NCBI GenBank assembly: GCA_905250075.1
Contig: CAJNOP010000084.1
Location: 578,069-642,068, forward strand
From: Rotaria sp. Silwood1
Lineage: Eukaryota; Rotifera; Eurotatoria; Philodinida; Philodinidae
Direction: 5' to 3'
DNA length: 64,000 nt
The notes beneath the pieces are model-generated. The model ran no database searches and was not told the DNA's origin. It worked only from the letters and a program-made list of their open reading frames with translations. Made by a program: the position numbers and the translations under genes. Positions 11,869-23,650 of this stretch are shown piece after piece (position 1 is the first letter of the stretch; each line of letters opens with the position of its first letter).

Positions 11869-12439
11869 TCATTATTCATTGAATTAGTCATCTGCTTTCT
11901 CGTTTCCTAACGTTGAGATGAGAAAGAACAAGAACCTAAACTTCAATTTGTTGCACAATCATAGTTAACAGTAATGCCAACATAAACTGTTTTTATCTTA
12001 ACTCATCTGTATTAACACATTCGACCTAGAAATTTTTATAACCAATGTATGTTAGTGACCTCTACTACTGCCCATTCCAAAAAAGAAGGCGGGTGGGTAT
12101 TTTTTGAATAACTTTGCGTAGGAACAAGATTCAGAGCTGCGGTTTTCATCGTTGGAAAGAGCAGATGAAAACACATCGAATAATATAAGACAATGACTTT
12201 TTATTTGGATTTTTGAAACCTTTTGCAATAGTTGAACAAAGAAATGTCTTAAAAACAGGCTTGATTTTTCCAGGAAAAACGAAAAAATCTCAAAAGAACT
12301 GAGTTGTTTTTACAGAAATTGCTGGCAATGTGGACTAGAATTGTCGAATATAGTACCTAGAACTCCCAAACTAGTAAAGCTTTGAATCAAGCATTGTATA
12401 TAGTTTTGTAGCTCTTGAGCTGGCGATTCTAGCGCACTC

Positions 12440-12625
12440 CAGAGATGTGCACCGCTCGCGCGGGTACGGAGCGGCCGCACCGCTCGTGCGGTCCGTCCGT
12501 CCCGCTCTGAGGAGTATAACTTCTATGAGTGCGGCCGCACCGCTTCAAAATTTTGCGAGCGGGACTGGTGCGGAGCGGCCGTCCGCGTCTCATTTACCGC
12601 TTGAGCGGCCGCTTTATCTTAATTT
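12440..12625. repeat. GC-rich island with repeated GCGGCCGC palindromes
   Basis: A sharp G+C peak in A+T-rich DNA. The 8-bp palindrome GCGGCCGC occurs at 12471, 12531 and 12605, with a near-copy at about 12575. The first two are exactly 60 bp apart and share GCGGCCGCACCGCT. GTGCGG/CCGCAC and CGAGCGGG/CCCGCTC pairs allow stable secondary structure. No gene is supported. It could be the core of a mobile element, a structured regulatory site or captured foreign DNA. Confidence 0.5.
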
Positions 12626-12879
12626 GACCATTTTACAAGAGAATATCTCCTGAAGTTGAAATCGACAAACCTAAGCTGCTATTAATATCGTGCAGCAATA
12701 TTGGTGTCCTGTTTCTCATAAATAACAATGGTAAATAACGAAGCATTGACTTCGTATTCATATTTAATATAAAGGTCATTTTTAAGTTCTATGCTACCCA
12801 AGCAGACGCTAAAATGCATGCGATTGGCTCGACGACTGCTCGAAAATGTGAAATTTTTTTTTTCTCGTTCTGCTTTATT

Positions 12880-13860
12880 ATTGAGCCCTCGATAGCCACC
12901 AAATTTTCGAGTACTCGGATAGCTCCCTATCGGAGACAGTTTCAACTCATCGACAGTTCTTCAATTCATTGATAGTTATCGAAATTTTGAGTACTCGACC
13001 AAAAAAAGTACAATCTTAAGCGTTCAAGCTAATTTTGAGTTGGTAAATTTTACTTAAAACGAGAGTAATAAATGTTATATATTCATTGGGTTATCTTAAA
13101 CGGAAACTATATAGCTTGCATTATTTGCTGACCTTTGTAATTTTCTAAAAAAATTGTATCAAAAGGACGAAAAATCAAAAACGTAAAATCGTAAAAAAGG
13201 TTCTTTCCAGACTTAAAAATAAACAATTAAGTTTTTATCTTAACCGATTAATTTTTCTTTATCTTTTTTCGAAAAAATTTGCCGTTAAATTATCAATTTT
13301 TGAATCCTAACAAAGACTATTAATTTAGCTTTAGAAAAAACATCGTATCTAAAAAAAAATAAATTTGAAAAATTTAAATCCATAATAAATTGTTTAAAAA
13401 TGATTATTTAATTTACAAGAATTTTAAATTTCTGAAATTTGATTTTTAAATTCTTTTAAAAGAAAATGATGTCCCTAAATATTTTTCATTTAAGAATTTG
13501 AATAACTTAAAAAACAATTTTACAAAAAGAAATACAATTCATATTTGGTTTAGATGTTCGACGACTTGTAACCGTTAGTATCCATGTTCTAATGTGATTC
13601 CTTGCACTTATTCGATGGTTCTCGATCGGTTGAAATTGAGCCACCTATCAAAAAACTCTTTTCTATTTTGAACTCTCGATTGAAACCATGCGAGTGATCG
13701 AAAAATCACTGATTTCTTGACCCATCGACCAGCTCTCGACCTATCGAAAAGTGAGAATCTGAGCGCTCCGTTTGGAAATTTCGATGGGCACAACGCCCTC
13801 AAATTGACGAGTCGAAATGGCTGTCGAATGACCATTTTGGTAGATGGATTTCGATTCTCA
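12880..13860. repeat. Diffuse TCGA-rich degenerate repeat
   Basis: Two patches (12885-13000 and 13605-13860) are dense in TCGA-containing words (CTCGA, TCGAAA, ATCGA) on both strands, separated by A/T-rich low-complexity DNA. Similar composition recurs at 38310-38430 and 38840-38970, where a 58-bp imperfect palindrome is visible. Probably an old satellite or element remnant. Confidence 0.35.
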
Positions 13861-14294
13861 AAATATGTTTGTATTATACTAGGTGTTCTATGGTACTATG
13901 TATACATTTTTCCCTTTCGTTACACATGCTAGATAGATAGGCTGTTGTGTTCAACTTTTTCTTTTTCCATTATATTTTACCATTTTACTTTTATAACTTA
14001 TTTGTACTATATCTCCCTCATTACTGTAAATTTACTGTGTGGCTGTATTGCTTTAATTATGGTCTTCTTTTCTTTATAGTATTCGTGTTGTGTCCATGCT
14101 TCTTTCATAAAATTACCTACTGTAATTTCCATCATTATCATTATTCTGTAAAAGCTATCGTCTTCTACGCCATTGTTGCAATATTTTCTAATAAACTTTC
14201 CATCGCATTGATCTACTTCTAGACTTATTGATTACATTGAAACGGGTATATGGGATCAATAAATTACCCAGTATTTATTTAAAAAATTGTAATA

Positions 14295-14394
14295 NNNNNN
14301 NNNNNNNNNNNNNNNNNNNNNNNNNNNNNNNNNNNNNNNNNNNNNNNNNNNNNNNNNNNNNNNNNNNNNNNNNNNNNNNNNNNNNNNNNNNNNN
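14295..14394. other. Assembly gap (100 N)
   Basis: Exactly 100 N, the usual placeholder for a gap of unknown size. The right edge (14395) begins inside a copy of the hairpin/T-run repeat, so a repeat probably broke the assembly here. Confidence 0.99.
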
Positions 14395-14447
14395 TGAGTT
14401 CCACATTTCAGCCTCTTTGGAGCTGCGCTACCAAGCTTTTTTTAAAT
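14395..14447 (+). repeat. Hairpin/T-run repeat, copy E, truncated by the gap
   Basis: It begins TGAGTTCCACATTTCAGC, continues through a GGAGCTGCGCTACCAAGC segment and ends in seven T. This matches the minus-strand ends of the copies at 44-100, 32907-32965 and 40338-40393. The rest of the copy is in the N gap. Confidence 0.65.
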
Positions 14448-15044
14448 ATTTTTTTATTTTCGATTTATAAACCAACTTTTGCTTGTGTTCATGTTTGAAT
14501 TTGCAGTATTGAGCGATAAAAAACAATGATGAATGGAATTGAAAATCATAAATAACTTAACTCGAGTACTTACTTTATTTTCATAAGCAATTAATTTAAA
14601 AAAATATCGTGTAACTCAACTGATATATCTTGTTATATACGTTCTTTTAAAAAGATGTCAAAGTCAAACAATATCTGGATTGATGAGAATAAAAATAGAA
14701 AGTATTTCGGTTGGTGCAAGCACGCTAGAATAATCTATATTTACACTTGCGTGTGTTTAGCGTATGAATCTAGCTTATCTTAACTGTCGATGAAAGCGCA
14801 TTTGCTATACCATTCGTTTGTTGATAGACGAATGGAAAATAATAGAAGTCATACAGGCACATATGGTGTTGTCGACTAATACCGAAGTGTTCCTATATGA
14901 ATATCGAGTACTATTTATATTTCTTCAGTTTTCGTTGATCTGAATGTTGCTATTTTGCTCAATATTTAAACTGAAGAAAAACGTGGAAAGAGTTCAGTCG
15001 ATAGGTTAACAAAGCTTATAATCGTTGTCAAAATGAAATGATCA

Positions 15045-15830
15045 TTTATGCAAAAAGACGAATGAGCCCATCAATACTTGGTTCAGTAAACTTTATAACC
15101 TATCGTTAGGCGATTTGTAAGCAAAAGGACAAACACTACTCCAAACCGATTGAGAGCGATGCAAGGGAGAAAAGCGTACTTCTGCACTTCTCTGTACTTT
15201 CACCCTCAAAAAAGAACATTTTGGTTTTGTTTTATCGGTAAAAATCAAGGAGAAAAGAATTGTACTCTCCCCTAAAAACGAAATTTTCTTTAGACTTCAT
15301 AATTAAACTTGGTTTTGTTTATAGTCAAAAAATTTATTTAACTTTCTGCACCAATAATTTTACCTAATAACCAACCTTAGCAACAGTCCTCACTTCTGAG
15401 CTAGAAACATAGTTTGTTTGAATAAGAGTTCGATCTATAGTCTTTAAAATAGCTCTAAGGTTCTGATGTTGTTCTGAACTCAATATAAGAGCAAATAGTT
15501 CGAGCTTGAAAAAAAATAGGTCAGCACAAATTCTACTAAATTGTGAATTAATAGAAGCAGCACTGTACTAAATGTATCTCAGGAAGTGAGAATGACTTTA
15601 TTCTATATCATTGTTTCATAATGTAAGGGTGTGATACAACGATAAAGATAAGGTCAACACCCACACTCACACCTGCAACGACTCGCGCCTAAATGAAACG
15701 ATTGTTCATCCACGAAGACGAATGAGTTCATCAATATTTGACTCAGTAAACTCTGTAATTCATAGTCGACAACTCGTAAGTCAAAAAAAAAAATAGTACG
15801 TCAAACTAACTGGGAGTGATCGATTTTACG
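15045..15830. repeat. Diverged direct repeat pair
   Basis: Two copies of about 110-130 bp in the same orientation, 15045-15170 and 15690-15830. They share AGACGAATGAG, TCATCAATA, TTG then CTCAGTAAACT, and GTAAGTCAAAA-like words, at roughly 75% identity by eye. Neither contains a gene. Confidence 0.45.
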
Positions 15831-17459
15831 TGTCCAATCGCATTGACATTTCACACATTGACTCTGATCGTCATGAATTCAACGGCACAAATTTTATGAT
15901 CATATTGACAATCGTACAATTTCTTTTCTTCTACGTCATGCAAGAGATTGAACCAATTGTATGAAAGGATTTCGAATCTATTGTCATATGATTTTGCTAA
16001 AAACAAATTGTATCAGTTCATCAAAACGTAATGTTTCGAAACGGAAACTAAAACTAAAACTCTTGTATTTCACGAATCTTTTCTTTTTCAAACTGATCAA
16101 TCTGCACAGAAATAAAATGTTTCTAGTGCACTGTTTTGCGTTCGGACGCCACTTTTTTAGGCTGACAATCAGTGCTGTGTAAAATGAAGCAGTTAATAGG
16201 TGTGGGTGAGTGTAGATCTGAGTTTGAATCTTTTCTTTCGTAACGCTCTAACCATCACCCCAGTATCCTTGGTAAAACAAACATAAAAATAATAGATTAT
16301 TTTGAATGTTTTTCTTCATTTTTATCAGATTGTATGCATTACTTTTTTAAAGAGATTAATGTTAAATTTTAGTTATAATTTAAATTATTCGTTTATGAAA
16401 TGATTATAAATAATATATTTTTTAACCAAAATGTACTTTAAATCATATGTTTGTTTCTAATATAAAATTAAAAAAGAACAAAAAAGAAACATATTGTAAC
16501 ATTATATTTCAATTTTTTTTTGTTTTATTATTGAAATTTCACTAGGATAGTCGTTGTTTATCTCTTACTATTTTGATTTAAATATGACTGAAATAATTCT
16601 TTTCAATTGTTATTTCAATATTCACTTTTATCGACTTGCAAGACGTGGATGCAGATGGTACGAGGATACACACCCATACCCACACCTGAGTGAAGATATT
16701 CGGCACCACTTACTGAGACATTCTCAGTCTCACCTGATCTCGACAACACAAGTGTAAAACATTTATGATTGATCGAAATTGGTTATACTATCTTCATATT
16801 GATGATACAGATGAACTCTTTTATTTCATATTCATTTCAAATATTTAAGTAACATTTATTCAATGTTAAATTAGATTGGAAATGAAGGTTTTTTTAATGA
16901 GATGAGCGTGGAATCATTCGATAGTGGTATTTTTGTACATAGTATCACGAATAAAATATTTATGTTTGAATATGAGACAACTGTTTGAATTAATATTTTG
17001 AGTTTGAGTTCTCATTCTTTTGAATGTTCAAGAAAAAACGAATCAAATTATTTATAAATATTCTTTCAATGCTTTAATCTTTTGATAAGTTGATCAGATT
17101 GTTGTCTTCATTCTCATTTACAATATTTTGTTTATTCTTTATCAATTTTCTCTGTTCTTTGAGAATTGTTGAAACTCTGACGTCTCTCTTGTTCTTCATT
17201 TCGTATTGAGCAATGATACTAAGAAAAAAATCAACTTAATTACCATCTCGTATAATGTATTTGCAAATGAGATATCTACCTTCTCAAAAAAAGCGATTAA
17301 TAAAGTCTCAAATATTCGAAATAGAATATACAAAGAAAATATAGTGTAAAACAAATAGGCTACTCAACAAATTTCCTAATAGCTATAGTTTAAGAAAATT
17401 ACAATAATTAATTATGCACCAGTGTTATTATCCGTGGATAATATCAACAGTCTTTTATA

Positions 17460-17700
17460 GAACTCACATATATTTTCGAAAAAAATAGTGAGTTTAAGCT
17501 TTAAGTCGAGATTTTTCCACTGCTCCTACCCTCCCCTTCCCCTTCCATTACAGACACTTAGCAACGATGATCACCCTCAGCATTATAAACATGCACTCTT
17601 ACAGACCTTAATACCCGGGGTATTCCCCATTAGAGATCTTAGTAACTAGGGTATCCTTCTCCTTTTCATTACAGACTTTAGCAATGAAGAATAGTACGTA
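17460..17700 (+). repeat. Repeat copy D with internal tandem units
   Basis: It starts GAACTCACATATATTTTCGA followed by AAAAAAATAGTGAGTTTAAG, matching the minus-strand starts of the copies at 44-330 and 40338-40770. Inside, CATTACAGAC..TTAGCAAC is repeated about four times (near 17548, 17600, 17627, 17655) between C-rich tracts. It lacks the terminal hairpin/T-run, so this is a partial copy. Confidence 0.5.
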
Positions 17701-20273
17701 GTAAACGTTCTAGAGCTTGTTGCAAAATTGATCAAGTTATAATTTTAAAAAACAGTTGACACCATTGTTTATAAGTTGATTAATTTATAATAGTGCGTAG
17801 AATCTGCCATAGCTATCACAGATATGAAAAATAGACTTATTTGCCGATGAATTCAATGTTTATAATAATAAGAATGTTAAATTGAAAAAGCACGAATTAA
17901 AAAAACGAAAAATAATGAGTGAATAGCAACAATGAAAATGAAAAATAGAGCATCCATCAGAAAAGCAAATAAAAGATTCTTAATTTCATATTTTTTGTAT
18001 TTTGTATTTCTTTCATTGAGCCAAAGAAGATTTGTGAATTCCATATTTGAGTACCAAATGGGTTGCACAGACAAGTTTTTTTTTATCAAATTTCGTATAG
18101 ATATTATTGAAAAGAAGTTTGAAGAATAGCAAAAATATCTTTATAGTTTTCATTTATCTATTACCATTTGTCTGTGTTTAGAATAGGCACGTATATTAAG
18201 TGCAGAAGTAAAGAATGATAGATTATGTTTTATGATAAAATACATTCTTTCTTTAATACAATATATTTATGTGGGTTATGATTATTTATTTCTGGTTTTA
18301 AATACCGAGAAGAAATAAAGTAGAATGAGAATATAATCGAATAAATTTTTATCTTATTTTTAAAGGTTTTTACGAAAATCTGGAGAAAACGCTCGATCAT
18401 TAAGATGATATTTGAGCGTGGAATAATGAACGACAGAATTAGAAGAAACATTTCAAAAATAAATTAAGACAAATTCTCGAAAATACTTTTATATTACATA
18501 TAGATGATATTTATGTTCGAACTTTCTGATGATGAACAAAGCTCTTTTAAATATCTATACAAAATAATAAATTTTAGAAGATATGCTATCGAGTCACAAA
18601 AGTTTTTATCATTCGTTGTCCATGAGCCTGATATATTGGTACATATCAATTTGTTTATTGATCTTTGGAGTATTACTGTTATCAGTTATTTAGAACGAAA
18701 TTTATATTGTATGACAAAAAGCATAAGTTGTCGTAAATCATGTTTAGAACAGAATTGATCGGACAATATTAATCACTATTGGGCAGACAATTTACTATCG
18801 ACAATGTATTGCCCTCGGTCTATTTGAAAATTGAGCAACTCGATAGCCTCAATTGCTACTTTTTTGATAGTCATGCACAAAGGATGTTCAGGTAAAAATC
18901 GTATTTTTTGATTACTCTCCTTTTTCTAAGAGGAAACAAACTAATCTTTATGCTGGAAATTATTACAACACTTGAAGAACATGAATTATGATTGGAAGTG
19001 ATTAAAAGTTCTTGGAAATCATCAGAAATGGATGGAAATCCTTCCTAATCATAGAAAATCTTTTATAACAAGGCTAAAGATAAAGACATAATTACTGTTG
19101 ATATCAAATAATTTGTCGTAACTTTCCTTAATTTCTAAGCATTTTCGATGACTCTTACTGGCTCACGACGAACAAATAAAGACTGATTTCCAGCGATAGG
19201 AATTAAGAGATCAATGTTTTCTATTTTGCCGTACCATCTGTTTGGACTTGTCCAGTTTCATTGGTCTTTTTTTCTCCTAGATGCCAAGTATAAAAAAAAG
19301 CTTTCGGAAACATCCTGCTTTGTTTTTTAATTAAATAACACTTCATTAAATAAATATGTAAAAAAAAAAGAATTGAGTGAACTCATATTTCATTGACAAT
19401 AAATAAAAATGACACTCGAAAATATATCAACGTTCATTTAACTACTTGACAAAATGACCATCTGTACACGTTACATAATTTTCAATTATTGCAACATCAT
19501 ATACATATTCACCTGATTCTTTCACTTCATTTCCAATTTAAAAAAAATATTCTTTTCAAAATATTGCGAAAATTTGTATGATAAAAAAAGGAAAATATTT
19601 ATAGTAATTGTCCTATTGTCTGAATCTTCTCCCCCTTTCTTTTTATCTGAATCTATTATATGAATGACCCTTTGACCTTCTTTTTCATTCTGAAAGAGGC
19701 ATGTTAAAACATGTCATCGTGTTAGTATGTACATCTTCACATCAAATATTTCTGCTCGTTTTCTCTTATTGTATCTATCGACGAACACATTCATTTTCGA
19801 TCATTTTTTTTCTATCCTACTCATCATATACCTTTGTGTACCTTTACTTATATTTTGTTTTTTTGTGGTCCGTTTGGTACGAATAAATCTACATCCTCTA
19901 AATAAACCATTTTGAACCATCATTTCAGATTTGAACGTTTTCAACTTATTTGCATCCATCTGAGAGTTATAAAAAAAAAATCTTTACTTTATTGTATTAT
20001 AGAATATGTATCTATATATTGAAGATGTTCATTATGAAATATTCGTCATTTCTTCTGTTTACATTGTTAAGTGAAGCGAATGTTATAGAACGAATCCTAA
20101 TAACAACGACGACAACAATAACACCATTGATAGTCGATCTTAATATAAATTCTTCTTTTGAACAAGTAAGAAAAGAGAATAAATAATAAAACAAAAATAA
20201 TTATATTCTTTCTTAGATTCTTGATACAAATTCTTCATTAACCACAATATTACAAAGTAATTCATGATCAATG

Positions 20274-22505
20274 CAGCCCTGGATAGAATTGTCAGCCCCT
20301 CTAGAACTTTCCCCATTTCTTATAGTATTAGGTTAATATTTTAAATACGGACTGGTCTCAGTGAACTCTCATTACGAGCACCATTCCTACTTCAATCGAT
20401 TGACAGATACTCGAGTTATTAGTTCAACACCATTATCACATTGTTTAAATCATACCACGGTCATCTTTTGATATAAGTGTTCGCACACCCTATCATTACT
20501 GAGTTTTATGATGCAGCTCTGCTCTATATTAAAAATTTGACAAGAAATCATACAGTAACAACAGAGATCTGAAGTTTGCATTGAAAACTTCCACCAATTA
20601 GTTAACCATAGTTTCTGATCTGGCGTTAATAACTTCAGGTCAACTCAGTCAATCCAGTTGAAAATCTTAGCAATATGTTCTCATGAGCACATGAGTCTTT
20701 GGTGAAATTTTCAGAAGTCTAGCTCAATATAGAGCTAAGAAAGAACTCATCTCTGTACAGTTTGTCAATTCATGGAATTGCGCTGTTATGCAACGAGGCT
20801 TGGATCTAAGAAAATAGGTATAGTGGGCTGCAATTAGCGCAAAAAAATATCGAAAATAAATTTACGGAGACGAAACGGTAAACAAATCTTTTTTTTTAGA
20901 GATCGTATTTCCCTTTCATTTCTTCAACCTATCACCAACAGTTTATCTATGCATGCTAATGACGTGGCTAAAAAAATATTTGTAGGAAAACTCAGCTGCC
21001 CTGACCATTTTTGTTGAGGGTGATGAAAACCAACAGTGTCATTGCCCCTGAAGCTATTGAAAGAGAGTGTAAAAGCTTTTTGTTTCGGGTAGTGTGTAGT
21101 TAAAACAGCGATATAATCTTAAGTTTTTCCTGTGTATTCTCATATGAAGAAAACATATTAACAAAGGTGAGAGACTCACTTCGAGACGTACAATGTAAGA
21201 AGTGAGTGGAAAGAAGCAAGTTGCAGAGAAAAGTTCTGAGTTGATTAAGATGAGAGGACGCATATACATTTTTCTTTCCACTGAATTACTCTTATTTTTA
21301 CGCAACTTCTGGTACAAGAAAGATTTTCTATTCAAGAGTATCTTACACAATTAAAAAATTCTCGATTTGGTCTCTCGTTTTTCAACGACGAAAATATCTT
21401 CATATGAATTTAAAAAAGAATTCTCAACATTTTTAACGTCGGAAGCGTCCATACTGGCGACTATTGACACAAATCGTGCTTCCCAAAAGCTACAATGAAT
21501 AAGTTTTTTTTTTTATAATTTAGTTTACACCTTTACACAACTCTTACCCTTATGCAAGTGGTACTATTTATCGGTGCTGAATTTTTTGCAAGCTATTGAT
21601 AAATTCCTCTATAGTTTATAATTTCATTCGAAAAACTAAACTGTTGTTAAATATCAATTAAAGGAATTCTTAAAAATATTCAGTGCCAAAATGGGTCATG
21701 CTCATGAAAGTTGTCTGATACAAGAAGCTCTTTAGATGTGAAAACTTCATAAGATTTTACTCAAACAAAAGATCAGAGAATTCTTAGATCACCTGTGATT
21801 TTTGTAGTCGTTAATTTTCGTATAACAAGGACATTCTTAATTTTACTTTGCACCGTACGAAAGAAAAATATAATTTATTTCGGTGTCTTGGGTGTGAATG
21901 TGGATGTGTTCTTCTTCACATTGACCGCATCCATACCTTAATTGCAGCCCAGTATACCTAGTTTTTTAGGACTAAACATCGTTGCATAACAGCGCAATTT
22001 CAGAAATTGACAAATTTGACAGAGATGAGCTCTTTCTTAGCTCTATATTGAGCTAGACTTCTGAAAATTTCACCAAAGACTCATGTGCTCATGAGAACAT
22101 ATTGCTAAGATTTTCAACTGGATTGACTGAGCTGAACTGAAGTTATTAACGACAGATCAGAAACTATGGTTAACTAACTGGTGGAAGCTTTCAATGCGAA
22201 CTTCAGATTTCTGTTTTTTTTTTCTGTATGATTTTTTTGTCAAATTTTCAATACAGAGAGCTGCGTCATAAATCTCAGTAATGGTAGATTGTGCGAACAC
22301 TTATATTAAAAGATGACCTTGGTATGATTTAAACAATGTGATAATGGTGTTGAACTAATAACTCGAGTATCTGTCAATCGATTGAAGTCGGGGTGGTACT
22401 TGTGATGAGGATTCACTAAGATCAGTCTGTATTCAAAATATTAGCCCCATATCATAAGAAATAATAAGAGGTCGAGGGGGAGACGGGTGCTTTATTTCAG
22501 GGCTG
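20274..22505. mobile_element. 2.2-kb foldback element with ~565-bp inverted arms
   Basis: The left arm (20274-20836) and right arm (21941-22505) are inverted copies with termini CAGCCCTG and CAGGGCTG. They match through long blocks, for example the ATCGATTGACAGATACTCGA segment and GAGCACATGAGTC/GACTCATGTGCTC. The 1.1-kb centre carries no transposase and includes hairpin H7 at 21889-21938. No clean target duplication was found: the left flank is CAATG and the right flank TATTA. hAT-like or mariner-like ends are both possible. It sits inside the coding region of the 20025-23650 gene. Confidence 0.75.
21889..21938. repeat. Telomere-like hairpin H7, nested in the foldback element
   Basis: GGGTGTGAATGTGGATGTG, a TTCTTCTTCACA loop, then a GCATCCATACC arm. 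The loop resembles those of H9, H12 and H19. It lies just inside the right arm of the 2.2-kb element. Confidence 0.6.
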
Positions 22506-23650
22506 TATTACCTGAAAATGAAGCCTCTCAGGAAGTTCAACAACAAGCATTCTTTGATATTAATTATTCCGAACATTTAGGTCAAGAATCAAATATATCT
22601 CGAGAAGAATTTCATTATGGAGCACAATGTGACGCAAATTGGATATTTATTGATAAAGAAACTGTTCGTGTAGTATTTTCTCTATTTTCATTAACGACAG
22701 TAACACATGAAAAGAAATTTTCCAATATCACTGATAATAAAATAACTAGATTTCCAATGATGTTATCCCTGACAACACGTACATTCCAATCAATTTATTC
22801 ATTAAAATTTTTTCGTTTTACTGTACGAGAATATAAAACAAACACAACAGTTCTCCCAATGGAACAATTAATTTTAGAAAGTACAGCATCAGGAAATGAT
22901 AAATATTTTTCAAATTCATTATTATTACAGCGATTAAATCCAAAAGGAAAATATGTTATATGTATATTTTATTATCAACTAAATGTATCAACACAAATGC
23001 CAGATTTATTCATGTGTCTAAATATAATGCATGATCATTTAAATGATTCAGCACATGGTCTTATATTTGTTTTAACACAATATTCAATTATTCTTGGTTT
23101 ACTTATTGTTTTACAAGTTTTATTTATTCTACGAAAACGTCGTTTAGCTCATATTGTTCATCAACATTTAATTAATACAACACAAAGACTTCGTTCGACC
23201 CTTTCATCAGTTAGTCTTGTACGACAATCAATGAATCTAATGGATATAATAACTGAACAAAAAACTACAAGAACGAATGGTCATGTAAATCAAGAAATGA
23301 ATAAACTTAAAAAACGTATTATACCATCACCAGGTATTGTTATTAGTGAACCAACAATTGAATCAAATAACATCGAGAATAGTTCGAATGAAAACGAACC
23401 ATTTCTTAAATTAACAACTGGAAAAACTCATGTTCATTTTTTACTTGGTTTAAACGAAGAATCCGATGATAATAATGGTGGTGATGATGATGATGATGAT
23501 GATAAGGGTTATGAAAAAATTGCAAATGATAAAACATTTATACCACTAATACTGCCAACACTTATGGAACCTTATGATGATCAATCCGATGCTTTCTCAT
23601 CCATGGCTCATATACTCGATATAAATAAACCTTGGTCGAAACTATCATAA

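Larger units (their letters stand above)
14448..20024. other. Long gene-poor interval
   Basis: No gene I can support in about 5.6 kb. It holds three degenerate telomere-like hairpins: H4 15626-15674, H5 16199-16261 and H6 16643-16687. It also holds a direct repeat pair (15045-15170 and 15690-15830) and repeat copy D (17460-17700). The open frames at 17932, 18504 and 19701 lack coding character or splice support. Confidence 0.45.
20025..23650 (+). pseudogene. Single-pass membrane protein gene split by a foldback element
   Basis: The 5' part is exon 1 20025-20165 (start MFIMKYSSFLLF, a signal peptide), a 51-bp GT-AG intron, then exon 2 from 20217. Exon 2 meets TGA at 20265, just before the element at 20274. 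The 3' part resumes at 22506 and stays open to 23650. It encodes an ectodomain with a fibronectin-III-like strand pattern (RLNPKGKYVICIFYY), one TM helix (FVLTQYSIILGLLIVLQVLF), an RKRR stop-transfer, and a cytoplasmic tail with an acidic (GAT)n run at about 23481-23505. Donor 20257 and acceptor 22500 look usable, but their phases do not match, so excising or splicing the element does not restore a frame. The gene is probably dead in this haplotype, although 380 open codons downstream imply a recent insertion. Confidence 0.65.

Noticed and set aside
14228..14470. Frame spanning the N gap
   Set aside because: It is open only because the unknown bases contain no stops.
17080..17280. Possible short exons on the minus strand (EEQERRQSF)
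   Set aside because: The implied intron would be only about 25 bp, and the pieces are too short to support.
21054..21350. 98-codon minus-strand frame inside the 2.2-kb foldback
   Set aside because: No transposase motifs (DDE, zinc finger); composition like the surrounding A+T-rich DNA.
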